Shown here one piece after another: positions 55,846-64,000 of a stretch of DNA of 64,000 bases. Origin of the DNA: Holothuria scabra (Eukaryota; Echinodermata; Holothuroidea; Aspidochirotida; Holothuriidae); contig CM074187.1 in assembly GCA_037179385.1 (NCBI GenBank), positions 14,881,450 through 14,945,449 on the forward strand. The letters run 5' to 3'. The notes beneath the pieces are model-generated. The model was not told the origin of the DNA and did not search any database. It saw nothing but the letters and a program-made list of their open reading frames with translations. The stretch's first letter is position 1, and each line of letters begins with the position of its first letter. The position numbers and the translations under genes were made by a program.

Positions 55846-56123
55846 AACAAAAAAAAGTGAAACAAAATATAGCTTCGATGCGACGGGCATAAGCAATCGA
55901 CCCAAACTTATGTTTAAAAGGCACTCAAGTCTCACTCCATACTACGACAGTTTTTCTAGTAGTCCAAAGAAATTCTCAATTGGCGCAGCTCTTTGATTGA
56001 CAACAAGTTAAAAAAAGTAGTAGCCTACTGTAGAGACCGGTAGCTCATATGACAAGACACGTGCTGTACTGTTAGTGTTTTTATCACACATTCAGTTGGG
56101 GTCTTGTATACTTACCCTGAAGC

Positions 56124-56283
56124 ATAGGCCGACGAGACGGGGTGCAGGGGGGGGGGGGCACTCGCCCTTCCAATTCAGGCAAAGCAGTAGGTCTATTCGG
56201 TCAAAAAATTGGCAAAACATGACATTATTCGGGCAAAAAAATGCTCTTGCCCCCTCATAGAAAATTACCCCGTGCGCCTGAAT
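56124..56283. mobile_element. Small hAT-like MITE inside the TTAA MITE
   Basis: 160 bp flanked by an exact 8-bp duplication, CCTGAAGC (56116-56123 and 56284-56291). Ends are weakly inverted (ATAGGC...GACGGGGT and ACCCCGTGCGCCTGAAT). Contains a G run and CGGGCAAAAAA / CGGTCAAAAAA words. Confidence 0.6.
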
Positions 56284-56355
56284 CCTGAAGCAATAAACTA
56301 AGACTGTGTATGTGGGTAAGGATGAGTCGTAGACAGTGGGGAGAGGGGAACTTAA

Positions 56356-56651
56356 AGGCCCAATTCTCTTCCTCCAACAGTATCAGTTCTCCTAACTTTC
56401 TAATCAAGCCCCTCCCACAATTATCTGAAATTCACCCGCATCCGGACACAACCTCAGTTTACATTGCCTCGGGTGAGTATAGAAAAGCTTAATGCATAAA
56501 ACCAAAACACGCTCAGTACAGTTTATGCTGTATAATTTAAGCTTTGGTACTTTTCATTGTTCGAATTAGCATTCAACCAAAAGGTTGAGCCAATTGAGAG
56601 TTTCTGTTACCCCCTACAAGAATTGTAGTTTGGAGTGAAAGGATTGCGCGT
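56356..56651. mobile_element. TTAA MITE, inverted copy nested in copy 2
   Basis: Flanked by TTAA at 56352-56355 and 56652-56655. Starts AGGCCCAATTCTCT and ends AAAGGATTGCGCGT. Internal sequence is the reverse complement of the family (AAGCCCCTCCCACAATTATCT, ATCCGGACACAACC). 296 bp. Confidence 0.8.
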
Positions 56652-57411
56652 TTAAGTTAATAGGTTGGGAGAATTGGAACTGTTTGGAGTGAGAGGATTA
56701 GGCCTTAAAAATCCCACAAGTTTCCTCTTGTGTTACTAAAGTATCTTTCATGGAGTTTCATAACGTCATTCTTGCGATTCAAGGTAACATTCATTGAGAA
56801 AATGTCACATGATCCTCGAGGGCCATTCATTAATCCGTATAAACTTCTATTGTTAGAAATAATGTTCTTTCAGCGCAAAGCGTAAAAACAGCTTTTCGGA
56901 AAAAGGTGAGACGCTTCCTATGTGACAAGAATTAGGCAACTTTTTGAATCAAATCATAGGGACAACACGTATTTTGGCAAACATGGATCCATGTTTTCCG
57001 TTGCTGGAGTAACTCAATAAAATGCAACTCCTGAATCCACGAAAACTTTATAGATGCCTTTTGAATGATACCTAGAGCAAAGAGAATTTACAAGATTTGA
57101 TGAAACGAAACTAAACTTCCCAAAACGATCTGATCTGAAAATAAAAAATCCAAATGATGTAATACAGCGTATAGAAGTTATTTAGTTTACAATAACACAT
57201 GCATAGACTTTCATTACGAAAGAGGTTTTTAACTGAAAATGTGGACAGTAGCCCGTAGCCAGATGAGGTCCTGAATGTGGGTGACGTTTGCGAAATGTTT
57301 CCAGGAATGTGAGAAATATTAAAAAGGCTAAATGTGTACATATGGCACCCCTGAATTTTTCTTGGTTGAAACATTTCAGCCTGGGTTTTTCCCCTTTTTA
57401 GCTTCGGACCT

Positions 57412-57522
57412 GGGGCCCGTTCCACAAAGAGTTACGCACGATTTTAAGTATGATTTACTGTTGGCTTAAGTATGGTGAATCAAACTTAAGATTGTGCATA
57501 ACTCTTTGTGGAACGGCCCCCT
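57412..57522. repeat. Foldback MITE, about 110 bp
   Basis: Arms of about 45 bp: GGGCCCGTTCCACAAAGAGT... at the left and ...ACTCTTTGTGGAACGGCCCC at the right, with inner parts TTAAGTATGATT / AATCAAACTTAA also paired. A transcript would form a miRNA-precursor-like hairpin. Confidence 0.8.
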
Positions 57523-57573
57523 GGTAACCAGAAAAGTGTCTTTTTAGTGCAATCTTTTGTTCATTTATTTTAA

Positions 57574-57872
57574 AGGGCCAAACCTCTCACCCAAACTACA
57601 ATTTTGGTACGGGGGTACCGAAATTCCCAATTGGCTCAGCTCAGGCTTTGATTGACAGCTAATTCAAACAATGCAGAGTACCAAAGCTCATATTACACAG
57701 CATGAACGGTACTGAGAGTGTTTGATTACATAAATTGAACTTTTCTATACTCACCTTGAAGCAATAGACTGAGATTGCATCTGGATGAGGATGAATTTCA
57801 GACAATTGTGGGAGGGGCTTTAGTAAGAAGGTTAAGAGAATTGGTTCTGTTTGGGGTGAGAGAACTGGGCCT
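57574..57872. mobile_element. TTAA-flanked MITE, copy 4
   Basis: TTAA at 57570-57573 and 57873-57876. Ends AGGGCCAAACCTCTCACCC and GGGTGAGAGAACTGGGCCT (inverted, about 28 bp with few mismatches). 299 bp, same orientation as copy 1. This copy best preserves the termini of the family. Confidence 0.85.
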
Positions 57873-57929
57873 TTAAGTCAGCCAACACACCCAGTTCAGT
57901 CGCCACTGGAACCGGATACGTCCTATTAC

Positions 57930-58058
57930 CCTGGATTTGGCCATATCTTGAATCCATGGTGCTGGAATCAACTCCGACCAGAAGTTGTCAAAAATATCAC
58001 AAGTCTGGTTGCGACTAATTGATGCTTGGAAGCGCCAAGGATCTCGTTTTGAAAACAT
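57930..58058 (-). CDS. Candidate first exon of unrecognised gene
   Basis: On the minus strand ATG at 58058 opens 43 codons beginning MFSKRDPWRFQASISRNQT, with WSELIPAPWIQDMAKSR at the end. They run into a possible donor, AGG|GTAATAGG, phase 0. Upstream (58080-58380) is richer in CpG and has TGACGTCA at about 58334, promoter-like for this area. I do not recognise the peptide, and no second exon is identified. Low confidence. Confidence 0.25.
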
Positions 58059-58059
58059 C

Positions 58060-60089
58060 TTCGAGCTGCGTAACCATCTTCTCTAAAGGCATGCATATTC
58101 ATAAATCATCTGTGAGCAAACTCACGTCATCATCCTTTCAAAGTACACACCAGTGAGTGGAGATGACATGCAATTGCTGACAATCATAATTACGAACAAA
58201 AACTCACCCACAGAAGCCTCGACTAAACGACGCGTACACAAGCTTTACCTCACGTCTTCCGTGCCATGACCCGGGCTTCTTTGGGCCCCGGGGAACTCGA
58301 CGGCTTGTGTTAACAATCTATCCACCATGCTTGACGTCAGTCGTGAGCGTAAATTAATGCTTACATCCGGATCGCTGTGTGGGCTCAGTGAATACATCGG
58401 TATCTGTCAAAATGAAACAATTAGGTTTATCGTCAAGGATAATTATTAGGCCAGTTGGGTTCATCCTAACCAAAGAGGTGCCATATTATAAAATACGATT
58501 TTCCTAGCCTAACCATTTTCAGAATGTAAACGATAAACATTAATCGTGACAGAAAATTTTGACCCCAGTTTAACACGGGCTCCTTGATGACCACGAAGTC
58601 AAATTATTAGCATCTTTGGAACTGAAAGACTATGAGACATTTGCTTGAAAAATGCGGACGTAATTTATGAAAGAGGAGAACTACTTACTCTTCCCAACCG
58701 TTACTATTAAACACATCTAGAATATTAATAGGTTATTGTCTTAATACCATCTTTGATGTTTGAATATGGTTCTATCCGCAATGTGAATAAAGTAAATAGT
58801 TAAGTTAGCATACCTCTCTGTCCCGACACATTTCTAAATCTTAGAAGTATTCCTTCAAGCTATGGGCTATTTTAAACTACCTTGCTGGAATGGTATACAG
58901 TGTTTATCACATATATTAATTATCCTCGGCGCCATTTCAAATAGAACTTTTGGAATCCGTGGCATCTGTTCTTTTTCCTTTATAATTTACGTAATAAAAT
59001 CTTGCTAAAATGATTCAAGTCCTCCGTACCTTTGACTTCAGGGGTTCTACCCGTGTGAATTGTCACACCTGCAGTTGGTGCTTACAGCTAGATTGAAGAA
59101 GTAGCATGCATAAACCGACCGTATGACTGTCTTCTTTTTTGTCGGTTAAGGGTGGCAACTTAAATTAAGATTTGTTTCTCAAGGGACTATAATATCCGAG
59201 GAGGTATTTATTTGAAGCGGAATATATTTTTTCAAATCACTATTCATAAGTATTACGTTATGTAAGGCGGAACCAAAAATATTTTTAGTTTGAACTTTTT
59301 CTTTCGAAATGTGTATAATAGCAGGGACTGAAAAAAAGGGACTGGGGATTTTACCCACTCATTACACTGGGGTTGAAACAGTTTTGGTTATTACTACACT
59401 GATTGACAAGGTGGATTGTCAGTAGTGTGCATGCCTGTGTTACTACCATCTATTTGCTATTTTAAACGAGCTTTAAACAGAATTCATGAACACTTCTGAG
59501 AAAAAATTATCCTGAAAAACTAAAACAAGCAAATAAGACAATAACAATAACCTACCTTTAGTTCTCGTTATCCCTGATTCCCATATCCATAGATCAACTT
59601 CCTTGTACAGTTTTGTCGAGTGGACATCAGTACAGGTGTCAGATGCTAATTTATGATAATACATAAATCGGTCAGTTTTGACCTCTGGGTCAATTTGGTA
59701 ATTATGTACCTGTATATTGATGGACCACCACATCCCTCTGAGGCAACCCCTATCCCTGATTAGAAAACTCCGCTCATGCATCACTGTAAAAAGCATCTAG
59801 TCAAACGGAGGCACGAAGAGGAATCTTGTCTAATATTTGAAAAGATTCTTTTCAAAATGGACTAGAAATGGTGGCAAAAAGGAAACAATTCGTTTCGTTT
59901 ATGAGTCGAATCTATAATTAAAGGTTTGACTAGATTATGATTTGTGCCACAATTGATTATAAATTTTATTTTAAATTTTGTAAAGTGTGGGCTCGTAGAT
60001 ATGAGGTCTCCTAAAAGGCCCGAAGAGGCTCTCCTGACTTAATTCAAACCATCAGCTGAATCTTACAATCTACTTCTATTTCTCTTGGC
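58060..60089. other. Intergenic, CpG-richer left edge
   Basis: 58200-58400 has noticeably more CG dinucleotides than the rest and could be a promoter for the minus-strand candidate exon. Nothing else is supported; the 107-codon minus frame at 59473-59796 has no recognisable domain. Confidence 0.3.
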
Positions 60090-60160
60090 AAGTATATTTT
60101 ATGACTGATTCTTGGCAAGCATCTTTTAGGATTCTTGGCAAGCATATCTTATTATTTTCC
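60090..60160 (+). repeat. Three-copy short tandem repeat
   Basis: TTCTTGGCAAG(T/C)AT recurs at spacings of about 20-35 bases. Confidence 0.5.
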
Positions 60161-60179
60161 ATAAATATTGCTTGTTTAG

Positions 60180-60360
60180 GGTAGATGAAACAAGGACTCA
60201 ATTGAGAAGAAAAACGTTCAACTTGTCACATGATTCTCAAAAGCCATCATGGTCGTCGATCAGTGAGGACCTAAGTACTAATCGCCTTCCCTTTTTGGAA
60301 AGAGGGGAATCACCAAAAAGCCTACCTCCCGAACACACACACTCTTGTCAAGAACGATGA
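60180..60360 (+). CDS. Candidate terminal exon of unrecognised gene
   Basis: Possible acceptor ATTGCTTGTTTAG at 60179. The frame reads VDETRTQLRRKTFNLSHDSQ, then serine- and proline-rich sequence to TGA at 60358-60360, with AATAAA at 60363-60368. The composition is that of a disordered C-terminal tail. No known family recognised and no upstream exon found. Confidence 0.25.
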
Positions 60361-61012
60361 AAAATAAACTGTATTAAATTTCATATTGAGATCAATTCAA
60401 AAGCTTGGGACTAAATAATTTCCGCAATCAATATTTTCCGCCAAACACATTTCATGTAGTATTTTCAATTGATTTTCGTCCTAAACTGATGTTTTTGTGG
60501 AATTTTCATAACTGTGATATTTACTGAACGTAGCCAATATGACCCTAATTTTGTATCTCGACACGTCGAGATCAGCTACCTAGTGTTTATGTAAAAGATT
60601 TATAAAAAAAAAATGTAACATAGATTGCGAAATGGCGCTACATTTGACAAGCAACATATAAAGCCACTCGCCTGTCAATTAATACAGCATAAAATTAAAC
60701 AGTTCCTCTTGTCGTCTAACGATATACTTTATACAGACAATATCCCATTACAACAAAACTTGGAATATTATTTCTAGTGTCTGAGTGTCTATTAAGTGTT
60801 ATAGCCATCCTACCTAGGACCCAGGTTTTTCAGACGGGAATTTGTCTAAATATATAATGAAAGGTGTGAGTAAGAATTTATTTGTAAATCAGGTTCAAAT
60901 TGTTTGAATGGCCGGACTTGCAACTCAAATGGAAGGGACTGATTCATACTGTTGAAGGTCGTCAGTTCAAAATCGTATTTTTATTCACATACATCGCTGT
61001 TGAAATGACTGT

Positions 61013-61198
61013 AGCGAAAGTTATTGTCCCTTCAGTAGATCCCCCCTCCCGCCCCCCCCCCCCCAAAAAAAAAATCGAAGCGTTTCAAGGATTAATTTTT
61101 GTCCTTTCTTGAAGGACAAAAATTAATCCTTGAAACGCTTCGATTTTTTTTTTGGGGGGGGGGGAGGGGGATCTACTGAAGGGACATTAACTTTCGCT
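61013..61198. repeat. Near-perfect 186-bp inverted repeat
   Basis: Left arm 61013-61106 (AGCGAAAGTTATTGTCCC at its outer end) and right arm 61112-61198 (GGGACATTAACTTTCGCT) pair almost completely. The spacer is 5 bases. One substitution and the lengths of the C/G and A/T runs are the only differences seen. The arms include TCAGTAGATC, a C run, an A run and TCGAAGCGTTTCAAGGATTA. Confidence 0.9.
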
Positions 61199-64000
61199 CC
61201 CTGTGCTCCCTGTTGGTAAAATCGGATAGGCTCACTAAACAACTATGGTAGGCTAAAATATTTTACCCAAATACTGAGGCTAAACAGAATTGAGTTTACA
61301 TCTCTTTCATATCCATAGCAGTGTAATACACTTACGAGGGCGTTTCACACCATCAAAGAAATGTTAGGCCTAAATAAAAGAAAATAATGGAAATGAATAT
61401 ATACAGAAAAGTGTTTTCGCTTTCAAAAGGGAAAAACAGTGAAGACCAGTATAGAGCTCGTGGTTGCCACCAGTGAGCCACCCGCAGAATTGACGAGCCT
61501 TAAATCCATCCACTAACAAATCACCCCTTACACATCCCCACCTGCCATAAATACCAGCATGAGACCAACACCAATAGCAGGCACTGACTCGCAGCTTGAA
61601 AACCAATTCATGCCAATTTACAACTGGACCGAACGATCTATTTTCGGAGGAATGCTCAAAAAATATTAAACTATCCCTTCCTACGTAAAGAGATAACGGA
61701 ATTTTGGTTATGCTTTCATCCCTGTTAGTCGATTTCCCTGTTTCCGATATGTCCTTTTTCTTTTCTTTTTTTTTTTTCGTACAGTCAGTAACATCAGGGA
61801 TCCACGTTTATGCTTTACCACAAGTAACAAACATAATTCAGCTACCTGCCTTATGGGGATAGCCTACTGACGAATTTCCAGCTTTATAGCTCAATAACAC
61901 TACATCCGTACGTATCTACGACTTCGTCTATAGCAGACGTGTCGATATCAACTCCCGATCCTGAATTTAAGTGAGTGGGCGGAATCGCGGAAGTTAAAAT
62001 ATGAGAAGAATGTGTACATTGTCAAACGCAGTTTACATTGGACGACTGCGGAAGTGGATAGACATGCATGCGACTCCGTGCACTATTTTATTATTACTTT
62101 CCGTCCTTCCCTAGCAACGTTGTTACTAGGCAAAGTGAAACAAGTGTAAATGAGAAGCAATTAGACTTTGGTCGGCTGACGAGAGTATCGGAAGCGCAAA
62201 GGTTTGGTCAGATCGCGTGACGTTGTCGGGAAAACGAACTTCTTGACGAATTCGTGAATCCCGCTTAAGATCCAGCCGATTAAAGGTGATTTGAAAGCAA
62301 ACATAACCGTCTGGGAGAAAGAGTAAGTCTGGTTAATTGAAAACGAGGAAATTGACAAGAATAAAGTGAGGAGAAATTGATGATAATTCGACAGGACGTA
62401 GAACTATGCCTGTCTATTGTATGGATATGCAGCATACTCAAGGGTGCAAAACGCGGCGGTGATGACGATACTTGCGCTCCATAGACCGTAGGGCTAACAA
62501 AATACATTGAGCGCAGATTCAAGCAAGAATTTGATGTCCCACTCCCACCGCGTTCGTCTCTGCTATTTCGTGTTCATACCCTAAAACAAATTGTTTCACC
62601 TTACAGGAAATCTTCCTGGAGACTGGGTTCTTTGGGTCCTAACAAAACCCTGTATGAAAAGACAAAATTTCTGAGTTTTCAAAACTTCATGACAAATGTA
62701 TTTTACTGGCAGAACCTTTGTAAATGCACTCCATGTATGTCTAGTGGGTCCGTATTTTCCCGTAACTTGAATGCCGGGTTCCAAAATACAACATGCAAAG
62801 GCTTTGCCTGATCGTCGTTCCTGATACAAGGGTCGTCGTGAGTCATAACATTTCTGTACCTCAGTCCCATTTGTTTCTGACATGCTGGATAGCTCAGTGA
62901 TCCTTCCAATTATCACATTGCACAAAATTAATGCCCCTGCGTCCGTGCCACAACGCGGTGCAACTGTAAAATATGCTCATTCATTTTGAAAGCCAGTAGT
63001 TTAACTAGGCTATACATTTATTCAGCTTTTTACAGGGGCGGAGAAACGGTGATTGAGGAGGTTATAACCCCTCCCCTTTTTAACAAAGGGGTTGTTAGCA
63101 CAGTTACCCCGACCTAAGTTTTCAAGTCTTCTTTTAAAAAAGTTAAAAATGTATGAGGAAATAAAGGGCAGAGTGACATCACACGGGAAGCCATGGAAGG
63201 GGAGCCTTAGGAACTTACTCTGCCATCATCTAACAGAGGAAACATTCTACCGTCAGACGGCAGTGGACGTCAGTATGTGTTTTTTGACACGCTAAATGAA
63301 AATGCATTTATAGAAGATTACTGGCAGTTTGGAACCTGGATATTGATGTACCGTCGCAGTTTGTCCCCCTCCTCCCTCATCCTTGACAAGAAACTTTCGT
63401 CTCTGGTTCTAGACTGTCTCGTTTGATAGCCCTTCGATCCGATCTGGTTAGCTTAGTGTGTTGATAAGTACCGTCACAAAGGCAGGAATATTTCGTTACT
63501 CTTAGACATTAAAACGCATTTACTCCTATAGCATTTTTTTTTTTTTTTGCTCCTGCAGCATTTGTTTATAAAGAAATCACAGTACCACTGACCAAGGGGT
63601 CTGTATGCCTGCCGTCCATATCCCTACCTCGAGGAATAAAAATGTCAGTTTCCATTTTTCCTCTTATCTGGATGTAACCATGCTTTCGGAGCTTGAGAGC
63701 TATGCAAGTTTTATCAATGTTTGATGACACAGCTCATTTTAAAGGAACAGTCATGTGTGATTGTGTAGAGGCGCCATCTCCGGAAAACGGTGAGATGATT
63801 CATCAGTGTGCAGTATTTTCTTCCCAGTTTTGTCAGAGTAGATTTTCTCCTGAATGATGGGAAATTTTCAAATTCAAGTTCTCAGTATCAAAACTTTTAA
63901 ATGCAAATTTTAACTTTTTCAAGACCAGGGAAGCGCCCTCACTTTCAATCTTTATAAAAGTGAAAAATATTGTAGTAAATTGACATCTTCATGAAAATCA
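61199..64000. other. Intergenic or gene-flanking, nothing firmly recognised
   Basis: 62160-62560 is richer in CpG than most of the window and may border a gene to the right. Minus-strand frames at 62161-62358, 62280-62522 and 62596-62925 have no recognisable domain, so none is called. Confidence 0.3.

Larger units (their letters stand above)
55918..56704. mobile_element. TTAA-flanked MITE, copy 2, interrupted twice
   Basis: Same family and orientation as 6665-6961. TTAA flanks at 55914-55917 and 56705-56708. Contains a 160-bp insertion at 56124-56283 and an inverted family member at 56356-56651. With both removed, the order of shared words (CAATTGG, TTTGATTG, GAAGCAATAAACTA, GGAGAGGGG, TAGGTTGGGAGAA) matches copy 1. 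Confidence 0.75.

Noticed and set aside
55914..57876. Unusual gene cluster in the 56-58 kb region
   Set aside because: The structure is fully explained by nested TTAA MITEs, a small hAT-like MITE and a foldback.
62161..62358. 65-codon minus-strand frame in a CpG-richer area
   Set aside because: Looks mildly protein-like, but no family, splice site or partner exon could be supported.

Overview
This is animal (metazoan) nuclear DNA. It is AT-rich, has long introns with GT..AG splice sites, and is dense with transposon debris. The repeat content (a CR1/L2-like LINE with a PHD finger and a 2A-like peptide, TTAA-flanked MITEs, hAT elements, minisatellite-bearing elements) suggests a marine invertebrate deuterostome, possibly an echinoderm. 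That placement is inference. No bacterial, organellar or viral genes were seen.

The main gene is a complete OS-9 (ER lectin, ERAD) gene on the + strand. Thirteen coding exons from 14676 to 48985 join in phase to a predicted 690-residue protein with signal peptide, MRH lectin domain, long acidic middle and conserved OS-9 C-terminal block. Its introns carry a 2A/PHD LINE and a solo LTR (intron 1), minisatellite elements (introns 2 and 8), a hAT element with 8-bp target duplication (intron 3), a TTAA MITE with long terminal repeats (intron 5), a 2.45-kb hAT element plus a tRNA-derived SINE (intron 9), and further SINE copies (introns 10 and 11). The first coding exon of a CCDC12-like gene lies on the - strand at 2839-2937; the rest of that gene would be to the left of this exon, mostly or wholly outside the window.

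Region by region: 1-14.6 kb holds the CCDC12 first exon among CR1-like LINE fragments, a TTAA MITE, GCTGGGC-rich foldback repeats and a dispersed motif shared with the hAT element in OS9 intron 9. 14.6-49.2 kb is OS9. 49.2-64 kb is largely non-coding, with a nested cluster of TTAA MITEs (55.9-57.9 kb), foldback elements, a near-perfect 186-bp inverted repeat (61.0-61.2 kb) and three weak candidate exons of unrecognised genes.

I found no new multi-gene system. The most notable material is (1) two copies of a mobile element carrying alternating 145/156-bp minisatellite units, one with a recognisable empty site, each unit holding nuclear-receptor-like AGGTCA repeats; (2) a near-intact LINE with a 2A-like peptide ahead of its PHD finger; (3) a MITE nested inside another copy of its own family. 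All boundaries were read by eye.
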